From Aquisphaera insulae (GTDB taxonomy: Bacteria > Planctomycetota > Planctomycetia > Isosphaerales > Isosphaeraceae): a stretch of DNA of 64,000 nt. How positions within the stretch are numbered: position 1 is the stretch's first letter; every line of letters begins with the position of its first letter. The DNA lies in the NCBI RefSeq assembly GCF_011064615.1, contig NZ_JAALJH010000041.1:1-64000 (forward strand), given 5' to 3'. The notes beneath the pieces were generated by a model. The model saw only the letters and a list, made by a program, of their open reading frames with translations, made no database searches and had not been told where the DNA came from. The translations under genes were made by a program, and so were the position numbers. Positions 27,657-38,366 of the stretch are shown one piece after another.

Positions 27657-29804
27657 ATGAATATCCCTCTCCAGGTCGCCGTGCTCTGCTGCGCGCAGCT
27701 TTCCGCCGCCGCACCCGCGGCTGAGCCGAAGCCGGCAACCAGCCGGATCGCCGCGGTGACGGTCTACCAGGGCCAGGCGCTCGTGACCCGCGAGGTCACC
27801 GTGCCGGAGGGGCCGGGGACGATGGAGCTGGTCGTCTCCCCCCTGCCGCCGCAGGTCGTGGAGGGCTCGCTCTACACCGAGGGGACCGAAGGCCTCCGCG
27901 TCCTCAGCACGCGATACCGGGCGCGGACGGTGAAGGAGGATCTCCGCCAGGAAGTCCGCCAGAAGGAGGAGCAGCTCCGGAAGCTCCAGGACGAGGCCCG
28001 CGCCCTCCAGGATCAGGCGGCCATCCACACCCAGGACATCCAGTTCCTCCAGAAGCTCGAGGGCTTCACCGGATCCTCGCTCCAGAACCTGACGAAGGAG
28101 GGACGCCTCGATAGCCCGTCGATCCTGGCCCTGAGCAAGTACATCATGGAGACCCGCGGCGAGAAGGCGAAGGCCGACACCGCCCTCCGCGAGCGGCTCC
28201 GCACCAACACCGACGCGATCGGGCTCGCCAAGGCCCAGCTCGCCGAGCTCTCGAAGGGGCCGGAACGCACCGAACGAGAGGCGATCATCGTCGTCAGCAA
28301 GGCGAAGGCCGACGCCGGGACCGTGCGGCTCGGCTATCTCGCGACGGCCGCGACGTGGGTACCCCAGTATCGCCTCCGAGGCGGGGCCGACAGGGACCCG
28401 GTCCGCCTCGAATACCTCGCCGCCGTCACCCAGCAGACCGGCGAGGACTGGAAGGGCGTCCGCGCCACGCTCTCCACCGCGCGGCCGTCGCTGGACGCGA
28501 GCCCGCCGGATCTGCTGCCGCTGAACATGGCGATCACCGAGCCGGCCAGGGCGGTCCCTCCGGTCGCCGCGAACGACCAGGATGAACGCTCGAAGCGGGT
28601 CGTCGAGGAGCTTGCCAAGCCCATACCCCTCAACTTCCCGAACGAGACACCGTTCGAGGAGGTGATGCAGTACCTCAAACAGGCCACCACGACGAAGGAC
28701 TTCCCGGACGGCCTGCCTACCTACATCGACCCCGTCGGCCTCCAAGAGGCCGACAAGACCATGACCACGCCGGTGTCGCTCAACCTCACGAACGTGCCCC
28801 TCCGCACCGGCCTTGGCCTGATGCTCAAGCAGCTCGGCCTGACCTACCGCGTCAAGGACGGCGTGCTGATGATCGTCTCCCAAGCGTCTGAGGACGAGGT
28901 CACCCCCTCCGAAGTCATCGGCGGCATGGGCGGTGGCATGGGTGGCTTCGGCGGCATGTCTCTGGAACTGTCCCAGGCCTCCGGCAAAGCCATGCTCAAC
29001 CGGGCCGCGGCCGTGGACCAGAGCCGAGAGCTCCGCATCACCGACGACGGCACGAAGGCAACCGCGACCGACCAGCCCGGCCCCGGCGACGGGCCGACCG
29101 TCTCGTTCAAGGTCGGGGCCGAGCTCGACATCCCCTCGCGCACCGATCCGCAGTTGCTGGAGGTCGCCCGGATTGAGCTGCCCGCGGACTACTTCGCGCG
29201 GGCCACGCCGGTCCTCAGCCCGCGGGTCTATCGGCTGGCGAAGCTGATCAACAAGAGCGAGACCGTGATCCTCCCCGGCGAGGCCACGATCTACGCCGGA
29301 TCCGACTTCGTCGGCCGGATGCGGCTGCCGCTGGTCGCGGCGGGCGAGCCGTTCCTGGCGGGCTTCGGCGTCGATCCCCAGTTGCAGGTGGCCCGCCGGC
29401 TCGTCGCCAAGTCGCGGTCCGTCCAGGGGGGCAATCAGGTCTTCACCTATGAATTCCGCCTCTCCCTCCGCAACTACCGCGACCGGGACGTGAAGCTCGA
29501 GCTCTGGGACCGACTCCCACGCCCGCAGGGCGAGGCCGTGGCCGTGAGCCTGGTGAAGACCTCCGCCGAGCTGAGCACCGATCCGCTCTACCTGCGAACC
29601 TCGCGGCTCGACAACCTGCTCCGCTGGGACGTCACCATCCCCCCCGCCACCACCGGCGACAAGCCCCTGACCATCAACTACGAGTTCCGCCTCGAATACG
29701 CCCGCGACCTGCCCCAGCCGCGGTTCCTCTCCGGCGGCCTCGTCGAGGGACCCGTCGGCGGCGGCGCGATGGGCGGCATGGGAGGCATGGGCGGCATGCG
29801 ATGA
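27657..29804 (+). CDS. MuiA-family (DUF4139) exported protein with inserted STN-like domain
   Basis: A 715-residue protein with a short signal peptide (MNIPLQVAVLCCAQLSAAAPAAE). Residues of about 30-120 match DUF4140 (IAAVTVYQGQALVTREVTVPEG), followed by a coiled coil (RQKEEQLRKLQDEARALQDQ) and the DUF4139 domain (TVRLGYLATAATWVPQYRLR to the C-terminus). Residues of about 325-415 are foreign to MuiA: PLNFPNETPFEEVMQYLKQ ... PVSLNLTNVPLRTGLGLMLKQLGLTYRVKDGVLMIVS is an STN/secretin short-domain pattern. Two Gly/Met-rich segments (GGMGGGMGGFGGM, GGMGGMGGMGGMR) flank and end the protein. The family was named for mucoidy inhibition in Azotobacter; its molecular role is unknown. Confidence 0.8.
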   Translation: MNIPLQVAVLCCAQLSAAAPAAEPKPATSRIAAVTVYQGQALVTREVTVPEGPGTMELVVSPLPPQVVEGSLYTEGTEGLRVLSTRYRARTVKEDLRQEVRQKEEQLRKLQDEARALQDQAAIHTQDIQFLQKLEGFTGSSLQNLTKEGRLDSPSILALSKYIMETRGEKAKADTALRERLRTNTDAIGLAKAQLAELSKGPERTEREAIIVVSKAKADAGTVRLGYLATAATWVPQYRLRGGADRDPVRLEYLAAVTQQTGEDWKGVRATLSTARPSLDASPPDLLPLNMAITEPARAVPPVAANDQDERSKRVVEELAKPIPLNFPNETPFEEVMQYLKQATTTKDFPDGLPTYIDPVGLQEADKTMTTPVSLNLTNVPLRTGLGLMLKQLGLTYRVKDGVLMIVSQASEDEVTPSEVIGGMGGGMGGFGGMSLELSQASGKAMLNRAAAVDQSRELRITDDGTKATATDQPGPGDGPTVSFKVGAELDIPSRTDPQLLEVARIELPADYFARATPVLSPRVYRLAKLINKSETVILPGEATIYAGSDFVGRMRLPLVAAGEPFLAGFGVDPQLQVARRLVAKSRSVQGGNQVFTYEFRLSLRNYRDRDVKLELWDRLPRPQGEAVAVSLVKTSAELSTDPLYLRTSRLDNLLRWDVTIPPATTGDKPLTINYEFRLEYARDLPQPRFLSGGLVEGPVGGGAMGGMGGMGGMR

Positions 29805-30000
29805 CGGTGTCCGGCGGCGAGGACCTGGGGAAATCGGCAACGGATCGGCTCCTCCCTCAAGTTTCGGCCGGCGCCGGTGCGATCTAATTAGGACTCGCAT
29901 GACCCGCGTTCCGGGCGCGTGCATCTGTCGATACCCAGGCTGGGAGCGCGCGAGGGGATCGACCCGCACGGACCGGCATGGATGACCACGGGGGGCCAGG

Positions 30001-30789
30001 ATGGTGAACATCGTGCGGCGGGTGGGGCAGACGTCCCGGGCGACGATCCGCAGGGTCCTCGAGGGGCGGTTGCCCGGCCGCGGGCCGAGGTTCACGTCGC
30101 ACATCGGCCAGGACGCGTGGGTCGCGGGGTGCCTCCGATTCCGGCGCGGTGGCTTCTTCCTCGACTTCGGGGCATTCGACGGCAAGACCATCAGCAACAC
30201 GCATTACCTGGAGCAAGGCCTCGGCTGGCGGGGCATCTGCGTCGAGCCCAATCCCCGGTACTTCCCCAGCGTCTGCCGGAGCCGCGCCAGCATCGCCGTC
30301 AACGCGGCCCTCTGGCCCCGGAGCCGCGAGGTCCTCCGGTTCGCGGACGCCCACGGGCTGAGCTCCATCGAGTCGTTCATGGATCTCGACGCCACCGCCG
30401 ACCTCCGCCGCCGCGCCACCCACGCCATGATCGAGGTGGACACGATCAATCCGACCGAGCTCCTGAGGCGCTTCGAGGCCCCGCAGCTCATCGACTACCT
30501 ATCCCTCGACGTGGAGGGCGCGGAGTACGAGGTCCTCTCCGCCCTGGACCTGGGTGCCTACTCGATCGCGCTCATGACCATCGAGCACAACCACGTCCTC
30601 GCCCGCCAGGAGAAGATCCGGGCCTTCCTCGCGACATACGGATACGAGGTCGTCCAGAATCGTAACGACGACTTCTTCTTCCACCGCGACCACCTCGCCC
30701 GCCTGGCAGACGGCCACGGCGCGTTGCCCGATCCCATTGACGTTTTCCGGGACGTCCACGGGAGCTACAGGGAGCCGAGGCTCGATTAG
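30001..30789 (+). CDS. FkbM family methyltransferase
   Basis: A 262-residue S-adenosylmethionine-dependent methyltransferase. Motif I is GGFFLDFGAFDGKTISNT (about 49-66), followed by GICVEPNPRYF, and the FkbM signature LSLDVEGAEYEVLSAL is near residues 166-181. Family members O-methylate sugars or polyketides. A DVFRDVHGSY segment ends the protein. No glycosyltransferase or polysaccharide genes adjoin, so the substrate is open. Single gene. Confidence 0.9.
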   Translation: MVNIVRRVGQTSRATIRRVLEGRLPGRGPRFTSHIGQDAWVAGCLRFRRGGFFLDFGAFDGKTISNTHYLEQGLGWRGICVEPNPRYFPSVCRSRASIAVNAALWPRSREVLRFADAHGLSSIESFMDLDATADLRRRATHAMIEVDTINPTELLRRFEAPQLIDYLSLDVEGAEYEVLSALDLGAYSIALMTIEHNHVLARQEKIRAFLATYGYEVVQNRNDDFFFHRDHLARLADGHGALPDPIDVFRDVHGSYREPRLD

Positions 30790-30827
30790 GGCTCGTGCGC
30801 CTGAAGCGACTCGCCCCGGTCCCTCGT

Positions 30828-30863
30828 ATTCTCCTCTCCGTGCCTCCGTGCCTCCGTGGTTAG
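30828..30863. repeat. Dispersed CACGGAGG-type repeat, copy 1
   Basis: Read on the minus strand it is a run of CACGGAGG-like units at about 10-base spacing, preceded by CTAAC and followed by AGGAGAAT. A diverged copy lies at 49153-49189. Both copies sit within 55 bases of the 3' end of a minus-strand gene and in the same orientation relative to it. Confidence 0.6.
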
Positions 30864-30880
30864 CCTTCCCCTGGGTCGGC

Positions 30881-32365
<1,485 letters not shown>

Positions 32366-32369
32366 GGCA

Positions 32370-34799
32370 TCAGCCCCTGGTGAGGACGCCGTCGAGGTTC
32401 AGGAGCACGTTGGCGATGGTCGTCCACGCGGCCAGGTCGGCCGGCTCCATCCCCGACGGGAGCGGGCCGAGCGGGACGGTGGACAGCTCGATCGCCGCGG
32501 GGGTGTCGCCGTCGAACCGGGCCCGCTCGCCCCGGTAGAGGGCCGCCAGCGGTTCCACCTGCTCGTCCCGCGGGGGGCGGCCCAGGCAGAGCTTCAGGCC
32601 GTAGCGGATGCGGTCCTCCGGGCTCGATCCCCCCTCGCGGACGACCCGCCGGGCGAGCGCCTGGGCCGCCTCGACGTAGACCGGGTCGTTGAGCGTGACG
32701 AAGGCCTGGAGCGGCGTATTGGTCCGGACCCGCTTGATCGCGCAGAGCTCCCGGCTGGGGGCGTCGAACGTGGCCATCGAGGGATAGGGGATCGTCCGCC
32801 TCCAGAACGTGTAGAGGGCCCGCCGATGCCGGTCCGCCCCGGGGCTGGTCGCCCAGGTCCGCTCGCCGTTGAAGGCCGCCTGCCAGAGCCCCTCCGGCTG
32901 CGGCGGGAAGACGCTCGGGCCGCCGACCTTCCGCTCGAGCAGGCCCGAGAGCGCCAGCGCCTGGTCGCGGACCATCTCCGCCTCCAGCCGGATCCGCGGT
33001 GCCCTCGCCAGCAGGCGGTCCTTCGGGTCGCGGGCGAGCAGCTCCGGCGTGGCCCGCGACGACTGGCGATAGGTGGAGGACACGACGATCAGGCGGATCA
33101 TCGCCTTCGTGTCCCAGCCGAGCTCCCGGTAGCGGACCGCCAGCCAGTCCAGTAGCTCCGGGTGCGACGGGAGGTCGCCCTGGGTGCCGAAGTCCTCCTC
33201 GGTCGCGACGATCCCCGCGCCGAAGAGCTGGGCCCAGTACCGGTTCACGGCCACCCGGGCGGTCAGCGGGTTCTTCGCGTCCGTCAGCCAGCGGGCCAGG
33301 TCCAGGCGGTTGATCGGTCCTTCATGGTTCGATGCCAGCGGATGAAGGGCCTTCGGCAGCCCCGGCTGGACGACCTGGCCCGGGTCCAGGAAGTTCCCCT
33401 TCAGGAGCAGCTTCGTGACCCGCCGCTTCTCCTTCGGCAGCTCGACCATCACCGGGAGCGTGGGGACCGCCGGGCGGGCCTTCTCGACCGCCGCGAGCTC
33501 GTCGCGGATCGCCTTCAGGTCCTTCTCCGGTGCCTTCGCGGCCTCGGCCTTCGCGAGCCGTGCCTTGACCGGCGCGACCTTCGCCTCGAAGGCCCGCGCC
33601 GCCGCCAGGGACTCGGGCGTGGGGACCTGGATCACCGGCGACTCGTCGGGGAGGTCGGTGTCGGCCGTCTGATCGAGGATGGCGTAGAACTTGTAGTATT
33701 CTTCCTGCGTCAGGGGATCATACTTGTGCGAATGACACTTGGCGCAGCCCATCGTCAGGCCCATCCAGACCTGCATCGTGGTGTCGACGCGGTCCTTCAC
33801 CGCGGCGACGCGGAACTCCTCGTCGTCGGTCCCCCCCTCGGTGTTGGTCATCGTGTTGCGATGGAAGGCCGTGGCCATCTTCTGCTCGACGGTCGACCCC
33901 GGCAGCAGGTCGCCGGCGATCTGCTCGGTCGTGAACCGATCGTAGGGGAGGTTGCGGTTGAAGGCGTCGATGACCCAGTCGCGGTAGCGCCAGATGGTGC
34001 GGAGCGGATCCGAGCCATAGCCGGCTGAGTCGGCGTAGCGGGCCAGGTCCAGCCACATCCGCGCCCATTTCTCGCCGTAGGCCGGGTCGTCGAGGAACCG
34101 GTCCACGGCCCGCTCATAGGCCCCGGGGGCCTTGTCGCTCAGGAAGACGTCCAGCTCCGCGGGCGTCGGCGGCAGGCCGCGGAGGTCCAAGCTGGCGCGT
34201 CGGAGCAGGGTGTACGGGTCGGCCTCGGGCGACGGGCGGAGGCCCTCCGCCTCGAGCCTGGCGAGGACCCACGCGTCGATCCCGTTCCGCGCCCAGGCGC
34301 CGTCCTTGACCTTCGGCAGCGGGAGTGCCTTCGGCGGCACGAGTGCCCAGTGTTCGTTGTACTCGGCCCCGCCGGCGATCCACCGCTTCAGGACGTCCAC
34401 TTCAGCGGCGGTCAGCCGCGGGCCGGCCTTCTTCGGGGGCATGCGGAGGGTCTCGTCCTCCTCGCCGATCCGGGCCACCAGGTCGCTGGCGTCCGGGTCG
34501 CCCGGGACGATCGCGGCGTCGCCGTCCTTCGGCGGCTTCACGGCTGCCTCGCGGACGTCCAGCCTCAGGCCCTTGGCGCGCTTGGCCTCGTCGGCGCCGT
34601 GGCAGGCGAAGCAGCTCCGGGAGAGGATCGGCCGGACCTCGCGGTTGTAGTCCACCGGCGTCGGCTTCGCCGCGGTTGTCGTCCCCAGGTCCTCCGCCGC
34701 GGCGGGCGTGGCGGCCAGCAGCAAGATCCCGGCCGTGCGGAGCCACCACGACCGTGTCGATGCGTCCCTCGCGAGGCGCGGCGGCCCGTTGCTTCTCAT
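32370..34799 (-). CDS. DUF1549/DUF1553 (PSD1) cytochrome-type protein (second copy)
   Basis: An 809-residue exported protein; the start at 34799 gives a signal peptide ([23 protein letters not shown]). PSCyt1-type haem motif CFACH comes soon after ([17 protein letters not shown]), then DUF1549 ([20 protein letters not shown]... to [20 protein letters not shown]), a Lys/Glu-rich helical linker (about 420-475) and DUF1553 ([22 protein letters not shown]). It lacks the LamG-like insert of the first copy. First gene of a two-gene operon with DUF1501. Confidence 0.9.
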   Translation of the reverse strand: MRSNGPPRLARDASTRSWWLRTAGILLLAATPAAAEDLGTTTAAKPTPVDYNREVRPILSRSCFACHGADEAKRAKGLRLDVREAAVKPPKDGDAAIVPGDPDASDLVARIGEEDETLRMPPKKAGPRLTAAEVDVLKRWIAGGAEYNEHWALVPPKALPLPKVKDGAWARNGIDAWVLARLEAEGLRPSPEADPYTLLRRASLDLRGLPPTPAELDVFLSDKAPGAYERAVDRFLDDPAYGEKWARMWLDLARYADSAGYGSDPLRTIWRYRDWVIDAFNRNLPYDRFTTEQIAGDLLPGSTVEQKMATAFHRNTMTNTEGGTDDEEFRVAAVKDRVDTTMQVWMGLTMGCAKCHSHKYDPLTQEEYYKFYAILDQTADTDLPDESPVIQVPTPESLAAARAFEAKVAPVKARLAKAEAAKAPEKDLKAIRDELAAVEKARPAVPTLPVMVELPKEKRRVTKLLLKGNFLDPGQVVQPGLPKALHPLASNHEGPINRLDLARWLTDAKNPLTARVAVNRYWAQLFGAGIVATEEDFGTQGDLPSHPELLDWLAVRYRELGWDTKAMIRLIVVSSTYRQSSRATPELLARDPKDRLLARAPRIRLEAEMVRDQALALSGLLERKVGGPSVFPPQPEGLWQAAFNGERTWATSPGADRHRRALYTFWRRTIPYPSMATFDAPSRELCAIKRVRTNTPLQAFVTLNDPVYVEAAQALARRVVREGGSSPEDRIRYGLKLCLGRPPRDEQVEPLAALYRGERARFDGDTPAAIELSTVPLGPLPSGMEPADLAAWTTIANVLLNLDGVLTRG

Positions 34800-34916
34800 C
34801 GTCTCGGCTCTCCGTGGGGTCGACCGGCGTGGCAGGAAGGATCCGGCGGGCGGTCCGACCCGAGGTCGGACCGGATACTCGTCATTCTGTCGTCCAGGAC
34901 GAGGATTCCTCAAGGC

Positions 34917-35912
34917 CTAACCGTTGCCGTTGCGATCGTCGCGGCGGATCCGGATCGGCGGCAGGCCGACGATGTCGTAGGTGGCGGAGGCGATCTCGAT
35001 GCCCGCGTCGTCGAGCGCGGCGACGATGTCCCGGCTCATGGCATCCTTCAGGTCGCGGATGCCACGGTCCTCGGCGATGAAGCGGACGGTCAGCTCCAGC
35101 CAGTTGTCGGTCAGGCGATAGAAGACCTTGGGGCTCATGTCGGCCGGCCGCATGAAATAGCGGCGCTGCAGCTCGTGCAGGGCCGCTTCGCTCATCTCCT
35201 CGATGCGTACGGTATGCCGCCGGGCGGCGTCCAGCAGGATCTGTTCGGCCCGCGCGCGGTCGGCGGCGTACGAGATCGGCAGCGACATCTCGTCCCAGAT
35301 GTAGGGGAAGTCCTTCGTGTAGTTGTAGACCGGCTCCTCGAAAATCCTGGCGTTGGTGACGGTGACGATCCGCCCGGAGTACTGCCGGCCGCGGATCCAC
35401 ATCGCCGGATCCGCCGCCTGGACGGCCGGCGGCTGGCCCATTTCCATGATGGTCGTCTGGAGGAACCCCAGGTCGATCACGTCGCCCCGGACGCCCCCCA
35501 TCGTGATCCGATCGCCGACGTTGAAGACCCGGCCGCGGAGGATCACGAAATACCCCGCCAGGGCCGTGATCACCTTCTGGAGCGCGAACGCCAGGCCGGC
35601 CGTGACGAGCCCCAGCGCCGTGGCCAGCCGCGTCGGGTCGTCGAACCAGATGGAGACCAGCCCCAGGCACAGGACCACGGCGGTCGTCAGGCGCACCGCC
35701 TGGCGGGCCCAGAAGAGCCGCCGTTCGTCCACCCGCCCGCGGAGGAGGCGGAGCAGGAGGGCCCAGGCCCCGCGGCCCAGCAGCAGGGTGATGGTGATGA
35801 AGGCGAGCGTGAACACCAGCTTCAGCCCGTTGCCGGCGTTCACGCCCACGAGCTTGACCCCGAAGATCTCCACCGCCCGGTTCGGGCCGACGAGCCTGAA
35901 GACTTCATTCAT
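34917..35912 (-). CDS. MscS-family mechanosensitive channel-like protein
   Basis: A 331-residue membrane protein with about four hydrophobic segments in the first 130 residues, then the MscS beta-domain (GYFVILRGRVFNVGDRITMGGVRGDVIDLGFLQTTIMEMGQP) and a C-terminal alpha/beta domain. The pore helix region (LATALGLVTAGLAFALQKVITALAG) is conserved. Its ATG overlaps the stop of the DUF2254 gene by 8 bases (ATGAATGA), so the two are translationally coupled. Probably an osmotic-release channel or ion conduit of the inner membrane. Confidence 0.85.
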   Translation of the reverse strand: MNEVFRLVGPNRAVEIFGVKLVGVNAGNGLKLVFTLAFITITLLLGRGAWALLLRLLRGRVDERRLFWARQAVRLTTAVVLCLGLVSIWFDDPTRLATALGLVTAGLAFALQKVITALAGYFVILRGRVFNVGDRITMGGVRGDVIDLGFLQTTIMEMGQPPAVQAADPAMWIRGRQYSGRIVTVTNARIFEEPVYNYTKDFPYIWDEMSLPISYAADRARAEQILLDAARRHTVRIEEMSEAALHELQRRYFMRPADMSPKVFYRLTDNWLELTVRFIAEDRGIRDLKDAMSRDIVAALDDAGIEIASATYDIVGLPPIRIRRDDRNGNG

Positions 35913-37308
35913 CTTCCTTCACCTTCCTCCAAGCACCGAGTGTCTCTACGCCGAGCGGGGCGTCCGGCCCCGGCCGATGCGCCCCGAGGGCCTCCATCGC
36001 CTCGCAGTGGCGGCGGTCCACCTCCCGGCGGTCGAGCACGTCGGCGAGCCCCTGGCGGCTCCCGCGTCGGATCGCGTCGGCCTGGCGGCGGAGCGCGGCG
36101 CGGAACTCGACGGACCGGGTGGCCCGCGCGACCTCCGCGATCATCTCCAGGAGCCGGATCGTCACCGCCGCGTCGCCGCGAGCCGCCTGGCGGACCTGGT
36201 CGCACGTGGCATCCACGATCCCCTGGATCGTGGAGACGTCGGTGACGACCCGCAGCCGGCCTTCCTCGTCGAGGCGGTACGGCGAGGGGAGGTGCCGCCT
36301 GGCCAGGGCGCAGAGCGCCTCGCCCAGGCGGTCGACGCAGTTCATCGCCGTGAACGGGTCGTTGACGCCCGGCGAGAGGGCCCGCACGGCGACCTCCACG
36401 AGCTGGTCGATGGCGAATTCCACGTCCTGCGTCAGGGTCCTGCGGCTGCCGACGTAGAAGGCGCGGCCGATCGCGCCGGCGAACTCCTCGTCCACGCGGT
36501 CGGCGGGCCAGGCCCGGACCAGCTCGCAGCCCTCGACCAGGAACTTCCCCGGGCGGCGGGTGATCCCCAGGATCACGTCGCGGTCCCGCGCCAGGTCCAT
36601 GAGCCGATCCAGGTCGATCGCCTGGACGTAGCCTCCGGCCGGCGCGGGGATCGGCCGGGCATCGCGGTCGAAGCCCTCCGGGAGCCTCGGGCCGCCCGAT
36701 CGTCGAGACTCCTCGTCCGCCTCCCGGCCAAGCTCCTCGGGATAGAGACGGTCGATCGCCCGGCGGAGGTCCCGGCTCACCGAGTCGATGACGTTCTCGG
36801 CCTGGATCGACTCCGCGATGTGGTGGATGAAGTAGATGAGCACCCCCAGGCTCGCCAGCGAGAGCAGGAGGCCGACCGTCACCGCGATGTGCGGCACGAA
36901 CCGCTCGGTCTCGGTGCCGTTGACGGCCCGCAAGACGAGCAGGCAATACGTGAACGTTGCGATGAACGTGCCCAGGGCGACCTGGCTGCCGCGATCCCTC
37001 ATGAAGTTCCTCAGCAGCCGCGGCCCGAACTGCGACGAGGCGAGCTGGAGCGCCACGACCGTGATCGAGAAGGTCACGCTCGAGATCGTCATCATCGAGC
37101 CCGACACCGCGGACAGGACCGCCCGCGACCCCTCCGGCCCGCGCGTGAACGTCCAGCCCAGCGTCGCCATCCAGTTGTGATTCGGGAACGTCCGGTCCAG
37201 GCGGATCATCGCCAGCGAGAGCGCCGCCGCCGCCGTCACCATGAGCGTCGGGACGAACCAGAAGCTCGTCCGCAGGACCTCCCACTTGTTCTCCAGCCAC
37301 AACCTCAT
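35905..37308 (-). CDS. DUF2254 membrane protein
   Basis: A 467-residue DUF2254 protein. Four transmembrane segments lie in the first 160 residues (SFWFVPTLMVTAAAALSLAMI, VSGSMMTISSVTFSITVVAL, VALGTFIATFTYCLLVLRAV, HIAVTVGLLLSLASLGVLIYFIHHI), then a soluble part with GYVQAIDLDRLMDLA and ALSPGVNDPFTAMNCVDRL, the family signature. The start MRLWLENKWEVLRTSFW at 37308 is typical; the frame is open further upstream but that part is non-coding or relic sequence. First gene of an operon with the MscS-like gene. Function of DUF2254 is unknown. Confidence 0.85.
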   Translation of the reverse strand: MRLWLENKWEVLRTSFWFVPTLMVTAAAALSLAMIRLDRTFPNHNWMATLGWTFTRGPEGSRAVLSAVSGSMMTISSVTFSITVVALQLASSQFGPRLLRNFMRDRGSQVALGTFIATFTYCLLVLRAVNGTETERFVPHIAVTVGLLLSLASLGVLIYFIHHIAESIQAENVIDSVSRDLRRAIDRLYPEELGREADEESRRSGGPRLPEGFDRDARPIPAPAGGYVQAIDLDRLMDLARDRDVILGITRRPGKFLVEGCELVRAWPADRVDEEFAGAIGRAFYVGSRRTLTQDVEFAIDQLVEVAVRALSPGVNDPFTAMNCVDRLGEALCALARRHLPSPYRLDEEGRLRVVTDVSTIQGIVDATCDQVRQAARGDAAVTIRLLEMIAEVARATRSVEFRAALRRQADAIRRGSRQGLADVLDRREVDRRHCEAMEALGAHRPGPDAPLGVETLGAWRKVKEDE

Positions 37309-37359
37309 CGCAGCATCCCCGGCGCATGGGCCGGCCACTCGCCCTTCGGCAGCCCGCCA

Positions 37360-37670
37360 CGACGATATGCAGGGATCGTGCCGGCGCGATCGGGCCGCAC
37401 CGACCGACCGACACCGGCGGCAGCCCCTGCTTCGCGATCGGCCGGACCTCCTCGACGTCGGGACGCGCGCCCCGGACGTGTCGGTCCCCGCGGATCCGGC
37501 GGGTGGCCTCCAGGCCGTTGAGCCGAGGCCTGCCGACCTCCATGAGGATCTCATCGGGCCGGAAGGCCGCCGGGACGTCCACCGCTTCCAGGCCATCGTG
37601 GCCGGTGGCGACCTCGTGGCCCAGCAGCCGGAGCATCCCGTGCCTGCCGCCCCCCGTCCGATGCCGGCGC
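37360..37670 (-). pseudogene. Relic of a response-regulator receiver domain
   Basis: On the minus strand, in one frame, the translation shows MLRLLGHEVATGHDGLEAVDVPAAFRPDEILMEVGRPRLNGLEATRRIRG in pieces that match the planctomycete/proteobacterial CheY-like receiver RLLGHEVxxAxDGxEAL...RPDxxLLDIGLPxLNGYEAARRIR. The phosphoacceptor Asp of LLDIGLP is Glu (LMEVGRP), the conserved acidic N-terminus has become RHRTGGGRHG, and the segment with the conserved Thr (LTG) is missing before a degenerate C-terminal part (KQGLPPVSVGRCGPIAP for the usual AGFDxHLVKPV). No start codon fits. Probably the tail of a former hybrid histidine kinase or a stand-alone regulator. Confidence 0.6.
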
Positions 37671-38366
37671 GTGACCCACTCCACCCTCCGCCGGCCCGCA
37701 TGACGATGAGGGGACCACATTCCGCATGCCGGCTCCGAACGCTCGCCAGCACGGCCACCCACCCGGCCTCCGACCGGCCCCCGCCGACCGTCGCGAAATT
37801 GGCTCCGTTCGTCGCGCGGCGATTTCTGCGATATCAACGCAAATTCTTTATCCAAAAACACTTGACGTCTGTTTTCGCGCAGCTTCGCCCCTGAAAAAAC
37901 TCCGCATCGCGGCGTCACAGCTTCCCCCGCTTTCGCCCGACGTCGCGTCCATCGCGGGGCGTTCCGTCCGTTCGCCAGGATTCGGGTCTCGGTCGTCATC
38001 GTCGGCTGCCTTGGCGTCAGAGCGTCGGGCGATGAGCGCGCGGAATCGCGCCGCTCCTATCCAGTACAATCCCGAAAAGGTGGCCGCCAGTTTCACAAAT
38101 CCGGGGAAAATCGAGGCCGATCTCCGCCTCCCTGCCTCGAGCCGGGAGCGGACAGCGGGCTGACAGGAATGTCCGCCCCCCGGAATGTCCCCCCGAGCGG
38201 GGGGAGAGAGAGAATCTGGGAGGACAGGCGTTCTTGCCTGTCCAACAGTCCGCCTGTCCATCGGCCTGAAATTCGAGCCGCGACGGAGCACTCGGTCCCG
38301 CCGCGGCCTCCTCGCATTCCTCCGGGACGACGAGTAAGATCGCGAGGTCCCTTCCGGAGTGCATGA
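37671..38366. other. Non-coding region before the restriction operon, with AT-rich patch
   Basis: Between the receiver relic and the helicase-nuclease gene. It contains an AT-rich patch at about 37825-37900 that stands out from the GC-rich surroundings and may be promoter-bearing or a remnant of transfer, followed by palindromes at 38189-38204 and 38222-38243. No gene was accepted. Confidence 0.4.
38162..38265. repeat. Palindrome cluster with GGACAGGC hairpin
   Basis: Contains CCCCCC-GAGC-GGGGGG at 38189-38204 and a perfect GGACAGGC / GCCTGTCC hairpin (38222-38243, loop GTTCTT), plus nearby GACAGGAATGTCC and CCGCCTGTCC variants. The arrangement is like dispersed intergenic palindromes found in many GC-rich bacteria. 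It lies about 100 bases before the first gene of the defence island. Confidence 0.55.

Noticed and set aside
25515-30200. Very long open frame on the minus strand opposite nadE and the MuiA gene
   Set aside because: Translation is rich in Arg/Gly/Asp/Leu without motifs and mirrors the codon structure of the real plus-strand genes; a GC-rich antisense shadow.
37309-37758. N-terminal extension of the DUF2254 protein
   Set aside because: The extension is Arg/Ser-rich with no family match, and DUF2254 proteins normally begin at the MRLWLENKWE-type start chosen here.
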